From Acidobacteriota bacterium (GTDB taxonomy: Bacteria > Acidobacteriota > Terriglobia > Terriglobales > Acidobacteriaceae): 64,000 nt of DNA. Under the pieces are notes generated by a model. It had not been told where the DNA came from and did not search any database. It saw only the letters and a program-made list of their open reading frames with translations. Made by a program: the position numbers and the translations under genes. The stretch spans positions 310,001 to 374,000 of the forward strand of contig JAJXZL010000005.1 of NCBI GenBank assembly GCA_021780075.1, in the 5' to 3' direction. Shown here piece by piece: positions 15,238 through 23,883 of the stretch (position 1 is its first letter; each line of letters begins with the position of its first letter).

Positions 15238-17559
15238 TCAGTCGAACAGGCTGAGCTGCACATTGGTTTCAGTGGCCGTCGGCCAGACTGCCGTCTTCTT
15301 CCGTTTCTTCATGGCGGGAGGCGGCTCCATCAAATGAATGCCGAAGGTCATCGGTACAGGTTGCGGTGCGGGTAGTTCGGGCAGGTCCAATCCCGGCGAA
15401 TCTGGGACCCAAGCCGGTTCCGCCTCCGATTCCAGTTCCACCGTAGCCGGACGCGGCTGTATCTTCTCCCGTTCTTGATCGAGTTCCCGCCAGACAGCAT
15501 CGGCGGACTCGCCCACGCCGGCCTTCTCGACCAGTTCACGCGCCATCGCGCTCATCAGGTCTTCGTCAGTGTCGAGCGCCTGTAGGCCTTCGCCGGAGAA
15601 CTTGCCCTCCATCATGAGGGCCACCAGCATCTTCTTGCCCATCAGCCGGAGGCAGGTCTCCTGCATCGAACCCGAGTAGGTGACGAACTTCACCCGCACT
15701 GGAAACCGCTGCCCGATCCGCCACGATCTTCGGCTGGCCTGGCGCAGCGTGTGCAATGAATAGCCCGTCTCGTAGAAGTAAAGCGTCGGAAAGGCCAGAA
15801 GATCGAGTCCGGTCTCAACCAGCTTCGGATGGCAGATGACCACTTCGACTCCAGACTTCACCTGCCGCTCGTACCAATCCTCCCGTTTGTCGGTCGCAAC
15901 CGAAGAGCGCAACACGGCGACCCGCACGCCCTCCCGTCGCAACACCGCTTCTATGCGCTCGGTGACATCCTTCTCGCCGGTGTAGGTCGCATAGACCTGG
16001 CATCGCCTTCCCTGGCGAAGCTCTTCCCTCACGTCGGCGACAAGGGCGCGCTCTTTCGCGTAAAGCGCATCCGGCGTGAGGTTCTCCGGCACCGTCACCA
16101 GGAATTTCACATACTCCTTCGTTTGCGGGTCGAAGGCCCGCGCCCAGATCTCGTCGAAGCCGTAAGGATGGTCGGGATAGACGAGCAGCGTGTTGAGCAA
16201 AATGCTCATCAGGCTCTTGTTGCCGCGATGCGCCTTCATCGCGGACCGAATATCCTCTTCGAGCCGCTCATAGGCCTGCTGGAGCGTGTCGTCCATATCG
16301 ACCGAGATTACGCTCTCGTCGTATCGCGGCAGGTTGTCCGAGATGTCTTCAAGGGCGAGGAAGGCCGTCGTGTTCATCAGGAACTTGCCGAACAAGAGCG
16401 GCGACGCTCCAGGCTTGCGCAGCACGCGGACGGTCTTCTTCGTTGCCCGAGAGCAGGCGTTGTCTGCCTCCTCGATCTTCTCGATGGTTTCGAGAACGCC
16501 GTATTGCTCCTGGAAGTCTCTCCGTCCCTGGCCTCCATACGCAAAGCCTTCACGCGCCATGGCGCGTGGCTCCATGCGATAGAAGATATTGAAGAGATCG
16601 TCTGCGTAGCCGCCCATGAGGGTTCCCGTGAGCGCAATCAATCTCTGCGCGGCGCGGCCGAGAACGCCAAGCCCGTTGCCTTGCGCAGTATCGCCGGCTA
16701 ACTGGTGCAACTCATCGGCGACGGCGAAGTCGAACCAGCCCTTCATGTAGCGGCCAATGTACTCAATCGGCGCCATGCGCTGAATTTTCCCGCGATCCGC
16801 CTGCCAAAGAGCGGAGAAGCGCGCCGTCCCGCCACGCGGCGCGGTCAGAGTTTCTGAAACCTTCACTTTGTCCCGGAAGTCGAGCGAAGTGAGCTTCTCC
16901 ATCTCCGAATCGAGGATGGCCATACCTGAATCGGGATTGACGACCCCGCCAAGGTTCGGCCCGGACTTGGCCTTCAAATAAACGTGGTCCCAGAAGTAGC
17001 TGAGCTTACCCTTATCCTTTCCCGTTATGAAGAACGTCGGTCCGCTGAAGCGCCTCCGCCATTCCTTGCGGCCCATTCGCCGCATTTCCGCAAGGCCGAA
17101 TCTCTTGCCTTCGTAGACGATCTTGCCCTTGTTAAGCTTCACCTCACAGACGCCGTGGGGCTTCGTGCGATCACCGCCGTTGCGCATGTCCTCGACAAGG
17201 AAGGTCCGAGCACGAGGGATCGTCAATAGAACTTCGCGTGCCCACTTGTGCACGATGTGCGAAGGACACATTACGAGCGTCGCCGTGGCCCGCCCTTCGG
17301 AGAGGACGTGAATCGCGCCCAGCGCCATGAGAGTTTTCCCCGCCCCACATTCAGCGACGATGCGCGCTGCCTTTGCCTCGCGCAGATACTTGGCCGTGCC
17401 TGTAATCGCGAGCGCCTGAGCCGGCAGCGGCTTGCGCAACAGCCCTGTGAGAGCGGGTGCAACGGGGTCTTTCGTGCTCTGGAGCGGTGGGTAGGTCGAC
17501 AGAATTCTTTCGGCCAGTGCAGGGCCAAAATGCCTTAAGTAGTCGAAGGTCGTCTCCAC
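15238..17559 (-). CDS. SNF2-like superfamily 2 helicase with C-terminal clamp-binding motif
   Basis: About 773 residues. Start chosen at the GTG at 17559, which has AGGAGG seven bases upstream; a GTG at 17565 is too close to it. Motif I is AECGAGKT (about residues 69-76), motif Ia LVMCPSHIVHKWA, motif II ADELHQ (a DExH variant), motif III LTGTLMGGY, and the second RecA domain has VVICHPKLVETGLDL and RQASRRSWRIGQ (motif VI, QxxxRxxRxGQ). A region of about 180 residues between motifs Ia and II is an insertion. The protein ends in QLSLFD, a consensus beta-clamp binding pentapeptide. A role in ICE replication or repair is inferred. Confidence 0.82.
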   Translation of the reverse strand: METTFDYLRHFGPALAERILSTYPPLQSTKDPVAPALTGLLRKPLPAQALAITGTAKYLREAKAARIVAECGAGKTLMALGAIHVLSEGRATATLVMCPSHIVHKWAREVLLTIPRARTFLVEDMRNGGDRTKPHGVCEVKLNKGKIVYEGKRFGLAEMRRMGRKEWRRRFSGPTFFITGKDKGKLSYFWDHVYLKAKSGPNLGGVVNPDSGMAILDSEMEKLTSLDFRDKVKVSETLTAPRGGTARFSALWQADRGKIQRMAPIEYIGRYMKGWFDFAVADELHQLAGDTAQGNGLGVLGRAAQRLIALTGTLMGGYADDLFNIFYRMEPRAMAREGFAYGGQGRRDFQEQYGVLETIEKIEEADNACSRATKKTVRVLRKPGASPLLFGKFLMNTTAFLALEDISDNLPRYDESVISVDMDDTLQQAYERLEEDIRSAMKAHRGNKSLMSILLNTLLVYPDHPYGFDEIWARAFDPQTKEYVKFLVTVPENLTPDALYAKERALVADVREELRQGRRCQVYATYTGEKDVTERIEAVLRREGVRVAVLRSSVATDKREDWYERQVKSGVEVVICHPKLVETGLDLLAFPTLYFYETGYSLHTLRQASRRSWRIGQRFPVRVKFVTYSGSMQETCLRLMGKKMLVALMMEGKFSGEGLQALDTDEDLMSAMARELVEKAGVGESADAVWRELDQEREKIQPRPATVELESEAEPAWVPDSPGLDLPELPAPQPVPMTFGIHLMEPPPAMKKRKKTAVWPTATETNVQLSLFD

Positions 17560-17626
17560 TGGCACGCCTCCTGACAGCAGCGAAACTGCGATTGGGATGG
17601 ATGAGGATGATTGGGGAAGTTCCGCG

Positions 17627-18070
17627 TTAGCGGTTTCGCGGGGCCTTTGCAGGCGCTGGAGCCAGCACCTTGGCCTTGAGGCGGCTTTGCGGAAAGTCTT
17701 TCGGATTCAAAGTAAAGATTATGTCCGCGTGTCCCGTTTCGGAGCAGGCGCAAAAAGGATCGTCTTTGGGATCGGGCGAGATTTCAGCCTCGGAACGCAC
17801 TTCGACGGCCTCCCCGCGCTCGCGGACCAGATTGATGAATGCGCCGATCAGTGCGGGCCGGACGTGCAGTCGTCTGAGGACTTCCTTGTACTCCGCGAGG
17901 ATATCTTCGGTGTGGAGCCAGACAAAGGATTCTTCATCCGCCCAGCGGTACATCAGGTCTGCGCTCGGCACTCGGCCCCGGACGTATTGATCCCGGAAAC
18001 CGGAGATACCTGCCACGACAACATTGGTGTCGACGACAGCCCGATGCTTTCCTTTCCTAGACTTCGGCAC
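17627..18070 (-). CDS. PIN-domain toxin
   Basis: 147 residues. Acidic residues sit at the positions of the PIN nuclease fold: VVDTNVVVAG at the start, the Glu in EDILAEYKEVL, and DDPFCACSETGHADIIFTLN at the end. Such proteins are ribonucleases of VapC/PilT type. It overlaps the upstream gene by 14 bases, as toxin genes often do with their antitoxin. The C-terminal Ala/Pro/Lys tail is unusual and looks unstructured. Confidence 0.8.
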   Translation of the reverse strand: MPKSRKGKHRAVVDTNVVVAGISGFRDQYVRGRVPSADLMYRWADEESFVWLHTEDILAEYKEVLRRLHVRPALIGAFINLVRERGEAVEVRSEAEISPDPKDDPFCACSETGHADIIFTLNPKDFPQSRLKAKVLAPAPAKAPRNR

Positions 18071-18605
18071 GAACGGTGATCTCCGGGATTCGCTTTTCCT
18101 CGCGGTAGCTGCGAATTGTTCGCTGAATCTCCTCGTCGGACACGTCCCCTAGATCCTTCGCCGCTTCCGTGATCGTTGCGAGGAATTCTTTCTTCCATCC
18201 CGCACGCTTCCGCCCGCGCGGCATATCCCTGTAGAGTTCGGCGCGGCTCAGGCCCTCGTCGATCTGTTCGTCGAAGGATCGGAATGGAACACCGAGTCGG
18301 ATGGGCTCCTCCTCGCCGGAAGTCCGGCAGGTGAAGGTAATGTAGGCGGGATTCTTCCGCCGAAACCCCTTCTCTGAGGCGCGAAAGACTTCGATGAGCC
18401 GGGTGAGCACGTTGGTGCGTGTCCCCAGGGAATCCTTCAGACGGAAGGCAACCTTTGCCGTAAGAAGCGTCCCCTTATCGAAAACGTACGTGCCATCGAC
18501 TCTTTTGGGCTTCACAATCCCGAATTGTACGAGGTTCTGAAGTTCCTTGGGTGGAACTTTCAGGACTGCGCTCGCTTGCTTCAGTTTTAATGCTCTTTGC
18601 GGCAT
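18057..18605 (-). CDS. Antitoxin partner of the PIN toxin with MerR-like DNA-binding start
   Basis: 182 residues. The N-terminal 60 (LKLKQASAVLKVPPKELQNL, then VQFGIVKPKRVDGTYVFDKGTLL) look like a MerR/AlpA-type winged helix. The C-terminal part is charged and helical, as in toxin-binding segments, and ends EEKRIPEITVRAEV. It is longer than classical VapB. A perfect short dyad lies 18 bases before the ATG. Role as antitoxin and self-repressor is inferred from the gene overlap and domain order. Confidence 0.65.
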   Translation of the reverse strand: MPQRALKLKQASAVLKVPPKELQNLVQFGIVKPKRVDGTYVFDKGTLLTAKVAFRLKDSLGTRTNVLTRLIEVFRASEKGFRRKNPAYITFTCRTSGEEEPIRLGVPFRSFDEQIDEGLSRAELYRDMPRGRKRAGWKKEFLATITEAAKDLGDVSDEEIQRTIRSYREEKRIPEITVRAEV

Positions 18606-18623
18606 CGAAGGTTCTCCAATACA

Positions 18624-18638
18624 ATCTAAATATTAGAT
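18624..18638 (-). promoter_or_regulatory. Dyad, probable operator of the PIN toxin-antitoxin operon
   Basis: ATCTAA-ATA-TTAGAT is a perfect inverted repeat with a 3-base centre, located just upstream of the antitoxin ATG. Its place and symmetry fit autoregulation by the DNA-binding antitoxin. Confidence 0.5.
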
Positions 18639-18686
18639 CGTAATTGCCCTCCGGTCAACAAGAATTCTGAGATGTGGCGGAAAAGC

Positions 18687-19334
18687 TCACCCCTTGGCGC
18701 TCTCTTCAAGCGCTTGAGCCAAGGAGCAACGTGGCCAGACGATCGGCCCCTTGTCCACCGGAAAGCTGAGGACTTGGGACCGCAAGCCGTCTCCCACCCA
18801 CTCCATCATCTCTTCGGTCGTCGCCGAAATCAGGACTGGCTCACATCCGATCCCGTCAATCTCCTCAATCCGCTTCTTCCGCTCAACGATTTGAAGAACA
18901 TAGTCCGCCCACGCAGGATCGGCGGGAAGGCCGAGGAAACTCACCAGTGTTGCCCATGCCTCATCGCGACGGTAGCGCAAGAGCAGAATTCTTCCGGCGG
19001 TTCCGTTGTTGTGAAGTTCCTCGGAGACGGCCACGAGGTGGCGCACGGGATGCTTCCGGCCGGGGAGTGTCACGGCACCCTTGTAGCAAGAGGCGTGTTC
19101 GCCAAGAGTGACTTCCTTGGTCTCGCTATCGGGAAAGGTGAGCGTGAACGTGGCCTTCTCGTGAACGGCCGCTGTAATCGCGCCCACATCCGCGTCGTTG
19201 CCGAAGACGCTCAAAAGGTGCGCCTGCCGATCTTCCCCCATATAACGATCGACCCGCAGGCGAATGCGGGTCGAGGTCTTCTCTGTCATGCGCACATACT
19301 CAAGCAGCCCGAGCCGCAGGTGTGCATTCTCCAT
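18687..19334 (-). CDS. Hypothetical ICE protein
   Basis: 215 residues. The ATG at 19334 has AAGGAGG nine bases upstream, inside the end of the methyltransferase gene, so the two overlap by 35 bases and are coupled; an alternative ATG is at 19289. The protein is soluble with alternating beta-like segments (TSTRIRLRVDRYMGEDRQAH) and an Arg-rich centre. I recognise no domain. It is the last gene of this small leftward unit before the PIN pair. Confidence 0.62.
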   Translation of the reverse strand: MENAHLRLGLLEYVRMTEKTSTRIRLRVDRYMGEDRQAHLLSVFGNDADVGAITAAVHEKATFTLTFPDSETKEVTLGEHASCYKGAVTLPGRKHPVRHLVAVSEELHNNGTAGRILLLRYRRDEAWATLVSFLGLPADPAWADYVLQIVERKKRIEEIDGIGCEPVLISATTEEMMEWVGDGLRSQVLSFPVDKGPIVWPRCSLAQALEESAKG

Positions 19335-20373
19335 CGGCTTCGTCCTCCTTTTTCGCCGGAGTCTCGGTCAGCTTGAGCGTTCTCCCGTCGGCATAGACCA
19401 GGCGCAGTTCATTCGTCCATCGTTCGCGGTGATGAATGATCTGCGCATCGCCTTCCTCCTCCACAAACGTGGTCACGTGCTTGACCGAGCGCCAGCGCGC
19501 AATGTGCCTGTCGTCTCCATCGCCGAAGACGCCATTAAGGAGTCCGGCGGTGCATAGCAATCCCACATGGCCGCCGTGAAGCGGCGTTATCGGCCGCCCT
19601 GTGGCGACATCGTCGTGCGGCAACAGCAGCGGTACTGCCTGCCTCCAGGCCCCAGAGTGCGGCAACAGGCCTTCGAGCAGGTCGTAAGGGAGCCCGCGAT
19701 AGCTCATCTCGACTTCGCCAGTAGCGGGCACAACATAGGGAGCGCAGCAGCCTGCCTCAAGCTGAGGCAGTTTCTGCAGGCTGCCATAAAGGCCGAGGCT
19801 CTGAAGCTGCTTCTTGTTGTTCTCAACGGAGAGGCCCCGGACATCGCGGCGCACCCCGAGAACTGCGATCTGCCGATATTGCACGGAATCCGGATCGGTC
19901 ATGCGGAAGATATTCAACGCGGTAAAGTGGGAACTCAGGATGCCGGCGCAATTCGGCAACCGCTCGAAGGGAATAACGAAGACGAGAACGCCGTCCATCA
20001 CCAGCCAGCGGTAGGTGTGTTCCAGGAATACGGCCTCCATGCGGCGATTCGCAAGGGAGCCGATCTCGGAGTCGTACGGAGGATTCAGGTAAAGGAGCGA
20101 GAACGATTCCACCTTTACGACGGCGTCGAACGTGTTGCCCTGGATGGTCTCGATACCTTTAGAACCGGCGATCCGCGCGCGCTCCGCATCGAGTTCGACG
20201 CCATAGAGTCTAACAGGAGCGGCCTTCGTAATCAGGTGGAGCGCAGTGCCTTGGCCAACGCATGGGTCCACGACCGAGGCTGGTTGAGTGAAAGAGAGAA
20301 GGGAGCGAAGTTTGACTCCTTCGCTCTCCGGTAATGGGTAGTACCCCATTTTGAGGCGCGCGGCGCTCCGCAT
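19300..20373 (-). CDS. SAM-dependent DNA methyltransferase (N6-adenine type)
   Basis: 357 residues. Motif I is VVDPCVGQGTALHL (residues about 34-47), followed by LYGVELDAERA as the SAM-binding acidic strand, and the catalytic motif is YLNPPYD (about 95-101), the NPPY signature of adenine-N6 methyltransferases. The C-terminal half has no recognisable target-recognition domain. ICEs and plasmids carry such orphan enzymes, probably as anti-restriction or regulatory methylases. No restriction endonuclease gene is adjacent. Confidence 0.82.
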   Translation of the reverse strand: MRSAARLKMGYYPLPESEGVKLRSLLSFTQPASVVDPCVGQGTALHLITKAAPVRLYGVELDAERARIAGSKGIETIQGNTFDAVVKVESFSLLYLNPPYDSEIGSLANRRMEAVFLEHTYRWLVMDGVLVFVIPFERLPNCAGILSSHFTALNIFRMTDPDSVQYRQIAVLGVRRDVRGLSVENNKKQLQSLGLYGSLQKLPQLEAGCCAPYVVPATGEVEMSYRGLPYDLLEGLLPHSGAWRQAVPLLLPHDDVATGRPITPLHGGHVGLLCTAGLLNGVFGDGDDRHIARWRSVKHVTTFVEEEGDAQIIHHRERWTNELRLVYADGRTLKLTETPAKKEDEADGECTPAARAA

Positions 20374-20400
20374 AGTTCACCTCGCATTGTGGTGATCGTT

Positions 20401-20415
20401 CTGTGTGTGATTTAA
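20401..20415 (+). repeat. Short direct repeat, left copy
   Basis: CTGTGTGTGATTTAA recurs in the same orientation at 21422-21436 with one mismatch. The pair brackets the metallophosphoesterase gene. Confidence 0.5.
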
Positions 20416-20492
20416 AGCGTAAGTTTGCCGTTTGGCAGGGTTATGGTTTAAATGACGTCTATTTGTGTGACAACAATCCGAGGAATCTCGTC

Positions 20493-21248
20493 ATGCGCAT
20501 CGCCGCCATCTACGACATCCATGCCAACCTTCCTGCGCTTGAGGCGGTTCTGGATGAGATCCGTCAAGCCCAAGTCGACTGTGTCGTCGTTGGTGGTGAT
20601 GTTTTTCCTGGCCCGTTACCACGTGAAACTATTCAATGTCTGCTCGACCTCGACATTCCGACGCAGTTCATCCACGGCAACGGCGACCGCGAGGTGTTAG
20701 CGCAGATGTCAGGCCGCGAGACGGATTGGTACCGTACTGCGCCGGAACATTGGCGCGAGCCGATCCGCTGGACCGCGCAGCAACTAAACACCCAGCATCG
20801 GCGGCTTTTGGAAAGCTGGCCGCCAACTCGCAGTACCATGATTCCTGGTCTCGGCGATGTGTTGTTCTGCCACGCCACCCCGCGCAACGACACCGAGATC
20901 TTTACCCGCCTTACGTCCGATGACCGTCTCCTGCCTATCTTCGAAGGACTCGGCATCTCCATGGTCGTCTGTGGTCATACCCATATGCAGTTTGATCGGA
21001 TGGTCGGCACGACTCGAGTCGTGAACGCGGGCAGCGTCGGCATGCCGTTCGGAGAGCCGAGGGCCAATTGGCTGCTGCTCGACCCCGATGTGCAGCTCCG
21101 GCACACTCGCTACGATCTTGGCCGAGCCGCCGGCCGCATTCGCAGCACCACATATCCACAAGCGGAGGACTTTGCCTCGCGCAATGTCCTGCATCCCCCA
21201 TCCGAGGAAGAGACTCTCGCGGCGTTTACTCGAGCCGAGTTAAAGTAG
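20493..21248 (+). CDS. Metallophosphoesterase (YfcE/MJ0936-like)
   Basis: 251 residues from the ATG at 20493; the open frame extends upstream but family homology starts at MRIAAIYDIHAN. Calcineurin-like motifs are complete: DIHAN (variant of DxH), VVGGDVFPGP (GDxxxxGP), IHGNGDRE (GNHD-type), CHATP and VVCGHTHMQFDR. The gene is divergent from the methyltransferase and stands alone, flanked by short direct repeats, so it looks like a cargo gene acquired by the ICE. Substrate unknown; relatives hydrolyse cyclic phosphodiesters or phosphomonoesters. Confidence 0.82.
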   Translation: MRIAAIYDIHANLPALEAVLDEIRQAQVDCVVVGGDVFPGPLPRETIQCLLDLDIPTQFIHGNGDREVLAQMSGRETDWYRTAPEHWREPIRWTAQQLNTQHRRLLESWPPTRSTMIPGLGDVLFCHATPRNDTEIFTRLTSDDRLLPIFEGLGISMVVCGHTHMQFDRMVGTTRVVNAGSVGMPFGEPRANWLLLDPDVQLRHTRYDLGRAAGRIRSTTYPQAEDFASRNVLHPPSEEETLAAFTRAELK

Positions 21249-21421
21249 GACTTCTCCACGTAAGACGCCCGTGCCTCCCCGATCTTCCGCTCTCACGGCA
21301 ACATTGTGCTTTACGCCTCAACAGCAGCGGGTATGCCCTTGTACGTGAAATGAGTCATTTGCGGAGCGATAGCGCGGCAACATTATGCTTTCAACTCGGC
21401 AAAGATATCCTTTAAAGCACA

Positions 21422-21436
21422 CTGTGTGTGACTTAA
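21422..21436 (+). repeat. Short direct repeat, right copy
   Basis: CTGTGTGTGACTTAA, 14 of 15 bases identical to 20401-20415. Between the gene end and this repeat lie two more direct copies of a 'GGCAACATTRTGCTTT' sequence (21298-21313 and 21376-21391). Confidence 0.5.
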
Positions 21437-21495
21437 GGAATGTCGGATCAAACTTTGTCGTCTTTGAATTCGAAAGGGATCTCATTTCCGCGCCG

Positions 21496-21705
21496 CTATG
21501 CAGCCAATGCTGCAGCGGGCGCCGGACTCGGATCCCACGGACGGAGGAATAACGAGGCCAAGACCACAATGTCTTCCGATCCACAGAGACCGCAACGCTT
21601 CCCGTGCGATGACGAAACAGTCTCGCAATTCCCGCAATAGACCGCCTTCTCCACTGGAATGGAGACCAGATCCGGCTCTTTGTGAATCATCGTTACGTTG
21701 CGCAT
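21496..21705 (-). CDS. Small zinc-ribbon protein
   Basis: 69 residues with GGGAGG four bases before the ATG. Two Cys pairs (CGNCETVSSSHGKRCGLCG) form a zinc ribbon in the middle; the remainder is short and ends Ala-rich. No catalytic residues are visible. Small zinc ribbons like this are common in ICE DNA-processing regions, and a role in nucleic-acid or protein contact is only a guess. Confidence 0.62.
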   Translation of the reverse strand: MRNVTMIHKEPDLVSIPVEKAVYCGNCETVSSSHGKRCGLCGSEDIVVLASLFLRPWDPSPAPAAALAA

Positions 21706-21767
21706 GCCGCCTCCCGATGCTGGCTCTGGAAAGTCACTCGTTGTTCACTTGAGTCGATCGTTGCCGA

Positions 21768-21968
21768 TTAAGACTCCGAGGCGTCGTTGTTGCCATGTCC
21801 CTTGTCGCGCTCCCGAAGCAGCGACTGGTAGAGGTCGACGACTTCATTGACGGTGTCTGCTCCACTGACAGGCTCGTCCTGAATTGAGCCGAGCCATGGA
21901 AAGTGCCCTTCAAGAAGTGCCAGGACTCTCTCAACGAAGGTTTGCGGGCGCTGTTCCTCGTTTTCCAT
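21768..21968 (-). CDS. Small hypothetical protein
   Basis: 66 acidic residues beginning MENEEQRPQTFVERVLALLE. GGAGG lies four bases before the ATG. It is predicted helical and soluble, with no known domain. It lies downstream of the Rad52-like gene in the same direction. Confidence 0.55.
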   Translation of the reverse strand: MENEEQRPQTFVERVLALLEGHFPWLGSIQDEPVSGADTVNEVVDLYQSLLRERDKGHGNNDASES

Positions 21969-22144
21969 TTAGCCTCCAGGTGCACGCTGTGCATCCTTTT
22001 GCATGCGGAGATCGGGGTGAGACTGACCGTTGCGATAGATTGCAGGACACACTTCTCCTGTCGGGCAGCGGCTTGTGCCTTGAATGCGGCTCTGAACGAG
22101 CCAACTCGCAGGACGTTTGGAAATCGCCGTAAAGCAATTCGAGA

Positions 22145-23053
22145 TCAGGCGGCCGACCGTGCAGCAACGTCTTCAAGTTCTGAAACGAGTTGCATCAGTG
22201 TTTCGAGGTTCGGGATCGAACTCATCGACCGGATGTGCAACCGGTCCAGTACAGAGACAAACTCGGTGTCGCCGATCGACTCAGCAAGGGATTGCGTCTT
22301 CAAAATTCCGCGCGATGCGCGTTCCATCGCCTCCACAACTGTTGCCTGCAGCTGCGCATTCGCAATCGCGTTTGCCTGTTGCGCCCGCGCGACGCGCCAC
22401 AGTATCTCCGCGTAGATCGGATCGCCCAGACTGCGACGGAATCCCTGGATCTTGTTTGTCGCTTCCTGGTCGATGGGACCGCGCTGCACCACGGGGGGCC
22501 TGGGCCCGCAGGCCGGGTTGGTTTTACCTGCAGTCCGATTTCCTTTCGGAAGCGCCCAGGCGGGAAGCGTTGGAAGCTTGATCGGCTTGCCGTGATCGTC
22601 GAGCGATACCCAGGTTTCCGGCAGGTTGTAGAGATACCGGCCAAGGCCAAAGCAGCTTGAGGCCCTCTTGAATGCCTGCGCTTCCGCCGCGGTCATTGCG
22701 TTCTGTTCATCGGCCCACTGTTCGCCGCTTCCGGAGTGGGTCCCCATCCGCGCGATTGTCAGCGTGCAGGTGACCAGGACTTTGCCGGTCTGGATGATGG
22801 TGTCTCGCTTCTGCCGGCTCACCGCCGAGACCGTTGTGACGTCGTAATTCCTCGTCCAGCCGCTCGGAGTGAAAAGCTGGTTGAGACGGTCGGTGTAGGC
22901 TCGCGGATCGGCAAATGCAATGACCGCTCCCCGGCTGCCATCGTGGCTGGTGTGGGTGACGCGCCACTTGATCTCCGAAGAGTCAAACGGCTCGGCCAAC
23001 TGCGTGAACAGAGCATCGGTATCCAGACTTGGTTTTGTTTCACTGTTTGCCAT
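22145..23053 (-). CDS. Rad52/22-family single-strand annealing protein
   Basis: 302 residues. The N-terminal 150 match the bacterial Rad52/22 fold: KWRVTHTSHDGSRGAVIAFADPRAYTDRL, with VTCTLTIARMG (beta hairpin), then AMTAAEAQAFKRASSCFGLG and RYLYNLPETWVSLDDHGK. The 'A..qA.KRA...fGLGrYLY.l' segment is the family signature. The C-terminal half is a low-complexity linker and a helical tail. It lies next to SSB, as annealing proteins of phages and ICEs usually do, and probably supports recombination or replication of element DNA. Confidence 0.83.
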   Translation of the reverse strand: MANSETKPSLDTDALFTQLAEPFDSSEIKWRVTHTSHDGSRGAVIAFADPRAYTDRLNQLFTPSGWTRNYDVTTVSAVSRQKRDTIIQTGKVLVTCTLTIARMGTHSGSGEQWADEQNAMTAAEAQAFKRASSCFGLGRYLYNLPETWVSLDDHGKPIKLPTLPAWALPKGNRTAGKTNPACGPRPPVVQRGPIDQEATNKIQGFRRSLGDPIYAEILWRVARAQQANAIANAQLQATVVEAMERASRGILKTQSLAESIGDTEFVSVLDRLHIRSMSSIPNLETLMQLVSELEDVAARSAA

Positions 23054-23123
23054 CGCTTATGCTCCTCAAAAAACGAAGGCGCTCCGAAGAGCGCCCGATT
23101 CGTGATTCAGAATGTAAAGAAGG

Positions 23124-23601
23124 TCAGAAGGGGATCTCGGCCGGATCCAGCGCCTCGTCGCCAAACTGGGCGTCCATCTCGGACTCCCGGTACCCAGGCT
23201 CGCGTGTACTCCGGCCCGACTGACTCTGCTCGTTGGCGTGGGTGGAGCGGCCGTTAGTGCCTCCACTGCCGTTCAGCAGCGTCAGCTCGAACACCACGAT
23301 CTCAGTACGGAACCGCTTTTGGCCCGATTGCTTGTCATCCCAGGAACGTGTCTGGATTTTGCCCTGGATGAAAAGCTGTGTGCCCTTGTTGATGTAATCG
23401 CGCACGATCTCGGCTGTCCGCCCGAAAGCGACGAGGTTGTGCCACTCCGTCTTATCCGTCCAGTTGCCCTGACGGTCCTGCTGCCGTTCGCTGGTGGCGA
23501 GCGAAAAGCTTGCGGCTACGGTGCCGCCCGCAGTCGAATGAATCTCGGGCGCCTTTCCGACGTATCCGAGAAGCAGCGCTTTGTTGACACATTTTGCCAT
23601 G
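23124..23601 (-). CDS. ssb: Single-stranded DNA-binding protein
   Basis: 158 residues from the ATG at 23601; upstream in-frame codons are not SSB-like. OB fold: VNKALLLGYVGKAPEIHST, then FSLATSERQQDRQGNWTDKT, EWHNLVAFGRTAEIV and LFIQGKIQTRSWDD. A disordered Ser/Gly/Arg linker follows, and the C-terminal tip DPAEIPF matches the DDDIPF tail that recruits partner proteins. This is a second, element-borne SSB expected to coat transferred or replicating single strands. Confidence 0.92.
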
Positions 23602-23626
23602 GTAGAACTCCTCTCTCTTCGTGCTC

Positions 23627-23878
23627 CTAACTGCGCACATGGTCGAGCGCATCGGTCCGCGAAATCTCGACGTACCTTCCGTCGCAATAGCGGTAGAATC
23701 TGCGGCCGTCCTGGCTGATGTTGAGGTAGCGCCGCGTCAGTCGGTGTTTATACAACTCGATCTCCCCGGCACAGCCCATGTACATGAAGTTCTCCAGTTC
23801 GCAAGCGGGAAGAACCGCCTCAAGAGGAGCCCAGTTAGGGGCACCAACTGTAATAGGAATCTTTGTGCGCTCAGTCAT
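23627..23878 (-). CDS. Small hypothetical protein
   Basis: 83 residues starting MTERTKIPITVGAPNWAPLE. A Tyr/Arg-rich end (RRFYRYCDGRYVEISR) contains a compact basic-aromatic segment. AAGGA lies close to the ATG. It is five bases downstream of the 213-residue gene and upstream of ssb, so probably in the same operon. No family recognised. Confidence 0.6.
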   Translation of the reverse strand: MTERTKIPITVGAPNWAPLEAVLPACELENFMYMGCAGEIELYKHRLTRRYLNISQDGRRFYRYCDGRYVEISRTDALDHVRS

Positions 23879-23883
23879 GATCC

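Noticed and set aside
15829-16701. Plus-strand 290-residue open frame
   Set aside because: Shadow of the helicase gene; composition reflects codon bias only.
19567-20334. Plus-strand 255-residue open frame
   Set aside because: Lies wholly inside the methyltransferase gene on the opposite strand, whose motifs are clear.
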